Source of the DNA: an uncultured Alphaproteobacteria bacterium
GTDB lineage: Bacteria > Pseudomonadota > Alphaproteobacteria > Micavibrionales > Micavibrionaceae
Direction of reading: 5' to 3'
Assembly: GCA_937124505.1 (NCBI GenBank)
Contig: CAKZKV010000018.1
Span: 1 to 8,953, forward strand
DNA length: 8,953 nt
Each line of letters starts with the position of its first letter. Within the stretch, counting starts at the first letter, position 1. Shown here one piece after another: positions 1 to 6,613 of the stretch. The notes beneath the pieces are model-generated. The model ran no database searches. It was not told the DNA's origin and saw only the letters and a list, made by a program, of their open reading frames with translations. The position numbers and the translations under genes are program-made.

Positions 1-1
1 C

Positions 2-1267
2 GTCATTGACACAGCGGGGCTGGAAGAGCGCTTTGACGAGTCTATCGAAAGTCGCATGCGTAAATCGACGGAGACAGCCCTGTCCAAAGCAGACGTCATC
101 CTGTTTGTCATTGACGGTCGTTCCGGCGTCACGCCACTGGACACGCACTTTGCCGGATGGCTGCGCCGTCAGAACAAACCCTGTTTTCTGGTTGTCAATA
201 AATGCGAAAATGAACAGGCCACCATGGCAGGGACAGCAGAAGCGTATGCCTTAGGGCTGGGCGAGCCGCTTTCCATTTCCGCCGAACATTCGATCGGTCT
301 GGGGGAACTTTATGCCGCACTGATGGATCAGTTCCCCGAACATTTTGACGACAGCGATGAGGTGGATTCCCAAGAAGAAGGGAACTATATTCCCGATGCC
401 GAACTGGACGCTCTGGAAGGCGCCGACCGCGACCTGCTGGAAGAATTACCGCAGGAAGAAGAGAAATCAATCAAGATCGCCATTGTCGGACGTCCGAATG
501 CCGGAAAATCAACACTTCTCAACGCCTTAATCGAAGATGACCGGGTCATGACCGGCCCGGAAGCGGGTCTGACCCGTGACGCGATTGCCGTCGAATGGAC
601 GTATCAGGAACGTAATATCCGCCTCGTAGATACCGCAGGTCTGCGCCGAAAAACCAAAGTGCAGAACAAAATCGAAAGAATGGCGGTTGACGACACGATG
701 CGCGCCATCCGCCTCGCCCATGTGGTTATTTTGATGATTGATTCCGTGAACGGCTTTGACAAGCAGGATTTACAGATTGCCGCGCATGTCATTGAAGAAG
801 GACGCTGCCTGATCCTGGCCTGTAACAAATGGGACGCGGTGAAGAAAAAAGACGAGACACGGCAGGCGGTTTTAGACCGTCTTGAGAAGTCCTTTGCCCA
901 GATTCACAACCTGCCGATGGTCACCCTGTCCGCCCTGAATGGCAAAAATACCGATATCCTGATGAAAACAGTGCTGGAGACTTACGACCTCTGGAATACG
1001 CGGGTCAGGACGGCCAAGCTAAACCAGTGGCTGGGCTGGATGGAAAGCAAACACCCTCCGCCCCTTGTGGACGGAAGACCAAACCGTTTGCGCTACATGA
1101 CACAGATCAAGGCACGCCCGCCGACCTTCGTGCTGTGGTGCGGGCGCCCGAAACAAATCTCGGACAGTTACCGCCGCTATATCATCAACGGCCTGCGCGA
1201 GGCCTTTGACATACAGGGCGTTCCCGTCCGCCTGCTTGTACGCACCAGTAAAAATCCGTATAAATAA
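2..1267 (+). CDS. der: Ribosome-assembly GTPase Der (EngA), 5' end outside the window
   Basis: Der is a tandem-GTPase protein that binds the 50S subunit and is needed for its assembly. The frame is open from base 2, giving 421 visible residues; about 50-60 N-terminal residues, including the first P-loop, lie upstream. Seen in order (visible numbering): G3 of the first domain, DTAG, at 4-6; its G4 as NKCE at 66-69 in place of NKxD; G5 SAEH; an acidic linker at about 116-155; the second G domain with P-loop GRPNAGKST at 163-171, DTAGLRRK near 210 and a normal NKWD at 275-278; then the C-terminal KH-like domain from about 350, ending in the typical basic tail SKNPYK. The order G-G-KH is diagnostic of Der. 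The NKxE form in the first domain is, as I recall, common in alphaproteobacterial Der, so I do not take it as loss of function. The next gene starts 34 bases downstream. Confidence 0.97.
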   Translation, partial: VIDTAGLEERFDESIESRMRKSTETALSKADVILFVIDGRSGVTPLDTHFAGWLRRQNKPCFLVVNKCENEQATMAGTAEAYALGLGEPLSISAEHSIGLGELYAALMDQFPEHFDDSDEVDSQEEGNYIPDAELDALEGADRDLLEELPQEEEKSIKIAIVGRPNAGKSTLLNALIEDDRVMTGPEAGLTRDAIAVEWTYQERNIRLVDTAGLRRKTKVQNKIERMAVDDTMRAIRLAHVVILMIDSVNGFDKQDLQIAAHVIEEGRCLILACNKWDAVKKKDETRQAVLDRLEKSFAQIHNLPMVTLSALNGKNTDILMKTVLETYDLWNTRVRTAKLNQWLGWMESKHPPPLVDGRPNRLRYMTQIKARPPTFVLWCGRPKQISDSYRRYIINGLREAFDIQGVPVRLLVRTSKNPYK

Positions 1268-1301
1268 GCTCGGGTATATAAACTTAGCGAGGAGAAAAAA
1301 A

Positions 1302-1517
1302 ATGGTCGAAGTTAGAAGAGATTCTATTCTGTTTGATGCCTTTAAAAGAAGTTTGGAAAACATTAGAGACGCAGGATCTGAAGCAGAACGGACTCAAGCC
1401 ACAACCGAATATGAACGGATGAAACAAGATTATATTGATGATGGCAGTTCGAGCAGAGACGTGATGGATGCCTATGATCAGGCTGCAAGAGAAGAAGTCT
1501 TCGGTCCTCAGAACTGA
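1302..1517 (+). CDS. Small acidic protein of unknown function, 71 residues
   Basis: I do not recognise a family. The start at 1302 is chosen because GAGGAG (1289-1294) sits 7 bases upstream, a strong ribosome-binding site; the longer open frame runs back into der without a comparable site. The protein is charged, rich in Asp/Glu/Arg, has no cysteine, no signal peptide and no membrane segment, and reads as mostly helical (residues 8-45, for example FDAFKRSLENIRD and ERTQATTEYERMKQDY), so a small soluble helical-bundle or adaptor-like protein is plausible. It lies between der and an RNA methyltransferase with gaps of 34 and 8 bases, so it is very likely co-transcribed with them; a link to ribosome or RNA metabolism is only guilt by association. 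Confidence 0.75.
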   Translation: MVEVRRDSILFDAFKRSLENIRDAGSEAERTQATTEYERMKQDYIDDGSSSRDVMDAYDQAAREEVFGPQN

Positions 1518-1525
1518 GATTTGAA

Positions 1526-2059
1526 ATGCGTGGATATTTTGGCATAGGCGTTGAGCAGATCAGCAAAGAAGGAAATATCGGGAACCTGATGCGCTCCGCC
1601 CATTCGTTCGGCGCCAGCTTCTTTTTTACGATCCAGCCGGCCATTGATGTGAAGGGCATTCGCGCCACGGATACCTCCGGCGCGTTTGATCACCTGCCTT
1701 ATTACCAGTATGAGGATGTCAAGGAGATGTCCCTTCCCACCGGCTGCCAACTCGTCGGGATCGAGCTTATTGAAGACTCCATTGAACTTCCCAGCTTTAA
1801 ACATCCCACACGCGCCGCCTATGTGTTGGGGCCGGAAATGGGCAGCCTGTCTCCCGAACTGCAAGAACGTTGCGATCATATTGTGCATATTCCCATGAAG
1901 TTCTGCGTCAATGTCGGCGTTGCCGGAGCACTCGTCATGTATGACCGCCTGATTTCCATGCGGCGTTTTCCCCCTAGACCCGTGAAAGCCGGCGGCCCGA
2001 CGGAAGGCTTGGCCGATCATAATTTTGGACACAGACGCAAACAAAGAACACAGAAATAA
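1526..2059 (+). CDS. SpoU/TrmH-family RNA methyltransferase (SPOUT class)
   Basis: Predicted S-adenosylmethionine-dependent RNA 2'-O-methyltransferase with the trefoil-knot SPOUT fold. All three SpoU motifs are visible: motif 1 NIGNLMRSAHSFGA at residues 17-30 (Asn17 and Arg23 are the conserved residues), motif 2 LGPEMGSLSPE at 101-111, and motif 3 with Asn129 followed by VGVAGALVMYDRL, which forms the knot and cofactor pocket. At 177 residues it is a minimal catalytic domain without the N-terminal RNA-binding extension of RlmB-type enzymes. The C-terminal GGPTE-containing tail resembles a TrmH-like group common in alphaproteobacteria. Whether it acts on tRNA or rRNA cannot be read from the sequence, so I give no symbol. 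The start is 8 bases after the stop of the preceding small gene, with only a weak TGAGA at 1515-1519 as ribosome-binding site, which suggests translational coupling. Confidence 0.92.
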   Translation: MRGYFGIGVEQISKEGNIGNLMRSAHSFGASFFFTIQPAIDVKGIRATDTSGAFDHLPYYQYEDVKEMSLPTGCQLVGIELIEDSIELPSFKHPTRAAYVLGPEMGSLSPELQERCDHIVHIPMKFCVNVGVAGALVMYDRLISMRRFPPRPVKAGGPTEGLADHNFGHRRKQRTQK

Positions 2060-2142
2060 TCACCGGAAATCCCTTTTCAAAGAGATCAATCAGCTATATT
2101 CTAAAATTTGCATTTGCCCACCAACGAATTTAAGACGTCTAT

Positions 2143-2649
2143 ATGTTTAGGTTTTTCCATTGCGCCCTTTTCTCTCTTGCCCTCTCCCTGCCGCTTGCGG
2201 CACAAGCCAATAATGCGGTCAAGATCAAGGATTTCGGTAAGTGGACGGCCTACTACTTCATAGAAAACGGCCAAAAAGTCTGCTACATGACCAGTGCACC
2301 AGTCACAGATGCCGGAAATTATACACAACGCGGGCAGATCGCCGCATTTATCACACACTGGCCGTCTAAAACGTCCAAGGATGTCTTCAGTTACGTTGCA
2401 GGATATACCTATAAAAAAGACAGCGATGTCACCATCACGGTTGGTGGGCAAAAATTCTCACTCTTCACACAGGGCGAAATGGCATGGGCATCAGATGAAG
2501 CCACCGATAAACGCCTGATCAGTGCGATCAAACGTGGCAGTAACATGATCGTAAAAGGGACATCTTCCCGGGGCACACTGACCACAGATACCTACAGCCT
2601 GGATGGCTCAACCGCTGCTTACAATGCCATCACAGCCGCCTGCAAATAA
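2143..2649 (+). CDS. Invasion-associated locus B (IalB)-family periplasmic protein
   Basis: The 168-residue product starts with a clear Sec signal peptide (hydrophobic core about residues 3-19, likely cleavage after AQA at 20-22). The mature part has the look of the IalB family: an early FGKWTAYYF segment, then VCYMTS with Cys47, alternating beta-type strands, and a terminal Cys167 (AACK) that could pair with Cys47. IalB was named in Bartonella, but the family is widespread in non-pathogenic alphaproteobacteria, so no virulence role follows. There is no good ribosome-binding site; the start is fixed by the signal peptide. An 8-base palindrome, AGACGTCT (2133-2140), lies just before the start codon. 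A possible but weak promoter is TTTTCA (2074-2079) with TATATT (2095-2100), spacer 15. The next gene follows after 22 bases. Confidence 0.82.
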   Translation: MFRFFHCALFSLALSLPLAAQANNAVKIKDFGKWTAYYFIENGQKVCYMTSAPVTDAGNYTQRGQIAAFITHWPSKTSKDVFSYVAGYTYKKDSDVTITVGGQKFSLFTQGEMAWASDEATDKRLISAIKRGSNMIVKGTSSRGTLTTDTYSLDGSTAAYNAITAACK

Positions 2650-2671
2650 TGGATAAGCCAAGGAATCTTCA

Positions 2672-3169
2672 ATGAGAAACTTTCTAATTTCAGAACGCAT
2701 CAAACTCAATCCGGATCAGGATATATCTGAGGTCAAAGAGTTCTTGGAACAAACAATCTCACAAGTTATAAACGTCGAAGAAATCAGTGCCGGGAATGAG
2801 CATTTTTTAGTCAAAGGCTCCACAGACGGCCTGTTTGATTTTATACGCAGAGCAAAGGTCTATGCTGATTTTGACATGCTGGTGGAAGACGTAAAAACAG
2901 CAAAAGAACTGCGCATCATTGTCCGTGGCAACGCTCTCCTCAGCTACTCCATGACGATGTCTTATTTACTGCTTTTTTGCCTGATTCTGTTCGCCGGGCT
3001 CTTGCCGGGGTCGATTGAAACGGGGAGTGAAAAAAGTTCAGCACTGGACGCTCTGGTCTTTTTATTGATCGGCTATTACATCAAGACCGAAGTTGACAGA
3101 AGCCTTCTGGAAGCTGAGGATCATATGAAAAACACAATCAAGACCCTTAAAACACGCTTTGAAATATAG
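2672..3169 (+). CDS. Membrane protein of unknown function with a C-terminal two-helix hairpin
   Basis: I do not recognise the family. The 165-residue protein starts with a soluble domain (about 1-88), including a short alternating segment around ELRIIVRGNALL, followed by two predicted membrane segments at about 91-113 and 123-138 separated by a short loop containing LPGSIETGSEKS, and a charged helical tail (139-165). Both ends should lie on the same side, most likely the cytoplasm. The start is supported by AAGGA at 2660-2664 with a 7-base spacer. It begins 22 bases after the IalB-like gene with no terminator between, so the two are probably one transcription unit, which hints at an envelope-related role but does not establish one. 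The gene looks intact. Confidence 0.75.
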   Translation: MRNFLISERIKLNPDQDISEVKEFLEQTISQVINVEEISAGNEHFLVKGSTDGLFDFIRRAKVYADFDMLVEDVKTAKELRIIVRGNALLSYSMTMSYLLLFCLILFAGLLPGSIETGSEKSSALDALVFLLIGYYIKTEVDRSLLEAEDHMKNTIKTLKTRFEI

Positions 3170-3187
3170 GAAAACCTGTGGAAATTC

Positions 3188-3210
3188 AGATTTTTAATCT
3201 ATTTTTCTTC
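3188..3210 (+). terminator. Weak candidate terminator after the two-gene envelope unit
   Basis: A short hairpin with arms AGATT (3188-3192) and AATCT (3196-3200) around a TTT loop is followed by the T-rich stretch ATTTTTCTTC. The stem is only five pairs and AT-rich, so this is a marginal call based mostly on its position 19 bases after a stop codon. Confidence 0.22.
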
Positions 3211-3259
3211 AAAAATATTTTTTAATTTGGTATAAAATCGAAATTTATTTGTATAAAAT
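3208..3259 (+). promoter_or_regulatory. Probable promoter region of the M23 peptidase gene with duplicated TATAAAAT box
   Basis: TTCAAA (3208-3213) stands 17 bases before TATAAA (3231-3236), a reasonable sigma-70-type pair. A second copy of the box, TATAAAAT at 3252-3259, lies 21 bases further on, and the sequence before each copy also matches (ATTTGGTATAAAAT at 3225-3238; ATTTGTATAAAAT at 3247-3259). Either two start sites or a duplicated binding site is possible. The region is very AT-rich, so chance TATA-like boxes are a real concern. The transcript would have a leader of about 95-120 bases. Confidence 0.4.
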
Positions 3260-3326
3260 AGTAACAAAAAATAAGGAAGCGCTTAGAATTTAGAAGGATA
3301 ATAAAAGAAAGAACCTTCATAAACGT

Positions 3327-3340
3327 GGGCCAATAGGCCC
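3327..3340 (+). promoter_or_regulatory. GC-rich hairpin in the leader of the M23 peptidase gene
   Basis: GGGCC (3327-3331) and GGCCC (3336-3340) form a perfect five-pair stem with an AATA loop, ending 20 bases before the start codon. It is followed by CTTTAAAAAA, not a real T-run, so it is a poor intrinsic terminator. It sits where a ribosome-binding site region would be expected to begin, so an effect on translation or RNA stability is possible but unproven. Confidence 0.35.
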
Positions 3341-3360
3341 CTTTAAAAAATTCTGTTATC

Positions 3361-5046
3361 ATGGCCTTATCTCTCTCCGAACTGACGACACATCCCTCTC
3401 TTCATCACATGAAGAGTTCTGTTTTATTTGCCTTAACGCTTATGGAACGTGCATTTTCACGTCTAAGCCGCCTGAAACGCAGACATTTTTTTACGGCAAG
3501 AAAAACGCTGCGGCTACGTTATTTCGTTCCGCTGTTTCTGTTTGTCCTGACGACAAGCATAACCGCCTTGAACCAATATATGGTTTTTTCTCATGCGGAA
3601 GCAGGCATGATCAGTGCGCAAGGTCAGATCGCTGAGGCAAAAACGACACTCACAGCCCCGGTTCAACAGGTTGCTTTTACACAAGCCGTACCTGACAGGG
3701 GCATTGAATCGCTGCCTGCTGAAAAAGCCCCCCCGAAAGAAACCAACGTTGTTCTGTTCCTGAAAAACCCAATGCAACAGGAACCGGAAATGACCGCCCC
3801 CACAGAACAAGCTTCTTTTTCGCCCCCTCATAATATCGAAGAATCAGAAGTCACATTGGCCTCCTTTTATAAAACGCCAAAAGTAGAGTCAAAAGGCCCT
3901 GATCTCATCAAAATAGAATCAGGGGAAACCATCACCGGTCGCCTGCAGGAGATAGGGATATCCTCCCAGGAAGTCTACAGCATGGTAAAAGCCCTGGGGC
4001 AACATTATAACCCGCGTCATGTCCGCCCAGGTCAATCCTTTGAAATTGAATATACGCATGATCATCAATCTGATGGGACGATGCTGAAAAGCGTCTCTAA
4101 GATGACTATGCCAATCAGCCCGGCCAAACAGATTGTGGTTTACAAAGAAGAGGACGCCTTTAAAGCCAGGGAAATTGAAAAAAAGGTTATCACCCAGACA
4201 TCTGCAAAACGGGCAACCCTGAAATATTCCCTCTATGGCTCTGCAGCCAAAGCAAATATTCCGGATGAAGTCATCGCAAAAATGATTAAAATTTTCTCCT
4301 GGAGCGTTGATTTCCAGAGAGATATCCGTTCCGGCGATGAAATTGAAATCCTCTACGAAACAAAAGCCACAGAAGACGGCACACATATCGGTTATGGAGA
4401 TATTCTCTATGCACGTCTGGTGACAGGAGGACAGGACTTGTCTCTCTATCGCCACAAAATGCAAAACGGGGATATTGATTATTATGACCCAAAAGGCCAG
4501 AGCATCAAACGTACTCTCATGAAAACACCGGGTGACGGCGCACGCATGTCCTCCGGTTTTGGCATGAGACACCACCCGGTTTTGGGATATAGTAAAATGC
4601 ATAAAGGCGCTGATTTTGCGGCGCCTCGTGGCACACCAATTTACGCGGCGGGGGATGGCGTGATTGAAAAAGCGGGTCGCAATGGTTCTTATGGTAACTA
4701 CATCCGCATCCGTCACAATTCCAAACTGAAAACAGCTTATGCCCACCTGCAAAAATTTAAATCAGGCATACGGGCAGGCTCCCGTGTGAAACAAGGGCAG
4801 GTTATTGGCTATGTCGGAACAACTGGCCGCTCAACAGGCCCTCACCTCCACTATGAAGTCCTGATTAACGGCAAGCAGGTAAACCCGCGCGGCGTGAATG
4901 TCCCAACGGGAGACACTCTGAGCGGCAAAGAGCTACAAAGATTTAATGCAAACCGCGCTAATTTTGATCAGGAATTTGTAGAACTGACCCGCAATGAAAA
5001 ATATGCGCAGGCCAAAACAGAAGCACATCAAAAAAGTATTCAGTAA
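3361..5046 (+). CDS. Membrane-anchored M23-family peptidoglycan endopeptidase (MepM/Csd3-like)
   Basis: Predicted zinc metallopeptidase cutting peptide cross-links of peptidoglycan in the periplasm. The 561-residue protein has a basic cytoplasmic N-terminus, one membrane anchor at about 54-76, a Pro-rich linker (about 90-180), a LysM/OapA-like domain (about 181-232, with SGETITGRLQEIG and RPGQSFEIEY), a Csd3-type second domain (about 285-390, with IPDEVIAKMIKIFSW and YYDPKGQSIKR), and the M23 domain (about 395-508). The M23 metal ligands are His414 and Asp418 (HKGAD) and His497, with catalytic His462 (YAHLQ) and His495 (HLH), so it should be active rather than a degenerate LytM regulator. This order matches MepM (YebA). 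The start is uncertain: an in-frame TAG at 3334-3336 limits it upstream, and neither 3361 nor the next ATGs (3409, 3442) has a ribosome-binding site. Its last 7 bases overlap the convergent SURF1 gene. Confidence 0.93.
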   Translation: MALSLSELTTHPSLHHMKSSVLFALTLMERAFSRLSRLKRRHFFTARKTLRLRYFVPLFLFVLTTSITALNQYMVFSHAEAGMISAQGQIAEAKTTLTAPVQQVAFTQAVPDRGIESLPAEKAPPKETNVVLFLKNPMQQEPEMTAPTEQASFSPPHNIEESEVTLASFYKTPKVESKGPDLIKIESGETITGRLQEIGISSQEVYSMVKALGQHYNPRHVRPGQSFEIEYTHDHQSDGTMLKSVSKMTMPISPAKQIVVYKEEDAFKAREIEKKVITQTSAKRATLKYSLYGSAAKANIPDEVIAKMIKIFSWSVDFQRDIRSGDEIEILYETKATEDGTHIGYGDILYARLVTGGQDLSLYRHKMQNGDIDYYDPKGQSIKRTLMKTPGDGARMSSGFGMRHHPVLGYSKMHKGADFAAPRGTPIYAAGDGVIEKAGRNGSYGNYIRIRHNSKLKTAYAHLQKFKSGIRAGSRVKQGQVIGYVGTTGRSTGPHLHYEVLINGKQVNPRGVNVPTGDTLSGKELQRFNANRANFDQEFVELTRNEKYAQAKTEAHQKSIQ

Positions 5047-5768
5047 GACTGGTCACGACGGAAGAGCATCGTCCCTAAAATTACAATCCAGAGCCCTGAA
5101 AGTATAAACCAGAAGGCTGCATATTGACGATTCTTGTTCTTCGGATAGGCCCGATCATCACTTAAGCGCCCTAAAACCTTAGATTCTGTGCCAGAAACAG
5201 CCTCCGCATACATCATGACAGGATAAATCCTGTCCTCCTCTACCTTCAAATATGCAGCAATATCCTTCGTATGAAAGCGATGCCAGCGGTTTTTGATCAA
5301 ATCATTCGCCAGCCGGAAATAGTTCGTATCCACTTCTCTGACTGCACCTGTCACTGTCAGGGGACGATCTACGGGTGGCAAATAATACGCAGAAGGGACT
5401 CTCTCGCGTGCGCCCCTTTTTTCACTCACCCAGCCACGATTGACCATCAGGATTTTTCCGTTGGACAGCAACAAAGGATCCACTAACTGATATCCATACA
5501 GGCCGTTCAGCAAAGAAGGCCAAAGCGTTGTTCCGCCTGGAATAAAGCGCCCCTGAACCCAACCACGAACCACCTGAAACGGTTGATTGCTTTTGCCAAG
5601 ATCATTAGGGGTGAGCGCATAGCCCGCTGCATTTTTCTGATATTCACGATCCAGTTCATAAATGATTTCTTCTTTCCACTTTGCGCGCTCAAGCTGCCAG
5701 ACCCCAAGCCAGATAAACAATCCAAGACCCAGAAAAAAAATGACACCTTCAAAGAACTTCTTCAGCAT
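5040..5768 (-). CDS. SURF1-family cytochrome c oxidase assembly protein
   Basis: SURF1 (Shy1/CtaG-independent) helps deliver heme a to subunit I of aa3-type cytochrome oxidase in the inner membrane. The 242-residue protein has the family layout: membrane helix at about 5-24 followed by GVWQLERAKWKEEII, a large periplasmic domain with VRGWVQGRF and the signature NRGWV at 110-114, and a second helix at about 216-236. The motif before the second helix is normally N-x-H-x-x-YA-x-x-W; here it reads NKNRQYAAFW (211-220), with Asn213 where His is expected. As I recall, that His was implicated in heme binding in Paracoccus Surf1. The start ATG directly abuts the TAA of the upstream exoD-family gene, with only a weak GAAAG before it, so translation is probably coupled. 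No cox genes are visible nearby. The 3' end overlaps the convergent M23 gene. Confidence 0.92.
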   Translation of the reverse strand: MLKKFFEGVIFFLGLGLFIWLGVWQLERAKWKEEIIYELDREYQKNAAGYALTPNDLGKSNQPFQVVRGWVQGRFIPGGTTLWPSLLNGLYGYQLVDPLLLSNGKILMVNRGWVSEKRGARERVPSAYYLPPVDRPLTVTGAVREVDTNYFRLANDLIKNRWHRFHTKDIAAYLKVEEDRIYPVMMYAEAVSGTESKVLGRLSDDRAYPKNKNRQYAAFWFILSGLWIVILGTMLFRRDQSY

Positions 5769-6392
5769 TTACAAAACACTTTCAATGACAAAGCGTAAGC
5801 CTGCCTCCCCCAGAAAAACCAGCAATGAAATCCATAGTAATCCAATGGCCGCCCCAGCCAAAACGGCCAGCCCGTCCCGCATCACAACACCAATGGCCAT
5901 ACAGGCAATCCCTAAAGACGGCACGGTATTTGTCAACGGTACAGGAATACAAATCGTCAGGGCCATCAGCAGTCCCGCCAGTCCTATAAAATTTGAGGTA
6001 ACACCCTGTGTCAGAAATCCAAGACGCGGGCGCACCAGTAATTCTATTTTTTGGACCCATGGCACGGCCTTGTTCAGCATGGTTCGCAGGCTTCTCGCGG
6101 AAAATGTTTTCCGCCGCATTTTTTCCGGCAGCCAAATTTCATGACGCCCCAGCATTTGCTGGGCGGTCAACAGGATCAAGGGACTGGCCAACAGCACGTT
6201 GATCCCCGGCGGCACCGGCAACGGCAACGCCATCGGCAAGGCAAAGAAAAACAGAATGACCCCGAATCCACGCTCATGAAACGCGTCCAGTATCTCGGCA
6301 ATATCGACGCGGGCCTTGTCTTCTTTATGTTTTTCCTGCAATTGCAAAGAAAAATCGGCGAGGAGTTCGGAAAGACTTCTAACGGTGTTCAT
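5769..6392 (-). CDS. ExoD-family inner-membrane protein
   Basis: Belongs to the exopolysaccharide synthesis ExoD family, named from a Sinorhizobium meliloti gene affecting exopolysaccharide and alkali tolerance; the biochemical function is not settled, so I leave the symbol blank. The 207-residue protein has the family hallmarks: RGFGVILFFFALPMALPLPVPPG-type segment at about 41-63 (many prolines), then LLASPLILLTAQQMLGR with the Gly-Arg-His following, and the second half with PLTNTVPSLGIACMAIG at 152-168 and MRDGL at 171-175. Membrane segments are at about 43-60, 64-78, 130-150, 154-172 and 176-200. The N-terminal 40 residues are soluble and charged. It starts at 6392, divergent from tRNA-Leu, and no convincing promoter or ribosome-binding site is visible. 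It ends exactly where SURF1 starts, so the two are likely one operon. Confidence 0.9.
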   Translation of the reverse strand: MNTVRSLSELLADFSLQLQEKHKEDKARVDIAEILDAFHERGFGVILFFFALPMALPLPVPPGINVLLASPLILLTAQQMLGRHEIWLPEKMRRKTFSARSLRTMLNKAVPWVQKIELLVRPRLGFLTQGVTSNFIGLAGLLMALTICIPVPLTNTVPSLGIACMAIGVVMRDGLAVLAGAAIGLLWISLLVFLGEAGLRFVIESVL

Positions 6393-6464
6393 AAATATAA
6401 ATATCCCATTGTGTTTTGTGTTTAAAATGGGTACAACAAATTTCGTTATTTCACAAGCGCACTT

Positions 6465-6549
6465 GCCGGTGTGGTGGAATTGGTAGACGCGCCGGATTCA
6501 AAATCCGGTTCCGCAAGGAGTGTCGGTTCGAGTCCGACCACCGGCACCA
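6465..6549 (+). tRNA. tRNA-Leu, anticodon CAA (reads UUG), CCA encoded
   Basis: A complete class II tRNA. Acceptor strands GCCGGTG (6465-6471) and CACCGGC (6539-6545) pair fully, followed by discriminator A6546 and an encoded CCA (6547-6549). The anticodon stem is CCGGA/TCCGG (6492-6496 with 6504-6508) around the seven-base loop TTCAAAA, anticodon CAA at 6499-6501. A long variable arm (about 6509-6522) and a T-arm TCGGTTCGAGTCCGA identify it as leucine type. I see no clear promoter in the 72-base gap to the divergent exoD-family gene, and no strong terminator in the 64 bases downstream. Confidence 0.97.
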
Positions 6550-6613
6550 TAGCTTCCTGACCAGCCTGATACAGCCACAACAGCCAACGGAACGCTTTTA
6601 TCATTCATCCGAT

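Noticed and set aside
1508..2044. Minus-strand open frame of 178 codons opposite the SpoU methyltransferase
   Set aside because: The plus-strand frame shows all three SpoU motifs; the reverse frame has no domain and no separate promoter.
3327..3350. Hairpin GGGCC/GGCCC as an intrinsic terminator
   Set aside because: It is followed by CTTTAAAAAA rather than a T-run and is very close to the start codon, so a leader structure is the better reading.
3919..4752. Long minus-strand open frame of 277 codons opposite the M23 peptidase gene
   Set aside because: It lies wholly within a gene whose product has all catalytic motifs; the translated product is Cys/Phe/His-rich with no recognisable domain, typical of an antisense shadow.
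6393..6464. Divergent promoters for the exoD-family gene and tRNA-Leu
   Set aside because: The gap must hold them, but no hexamer pair with acceptable spacing matched well enough on either strand.
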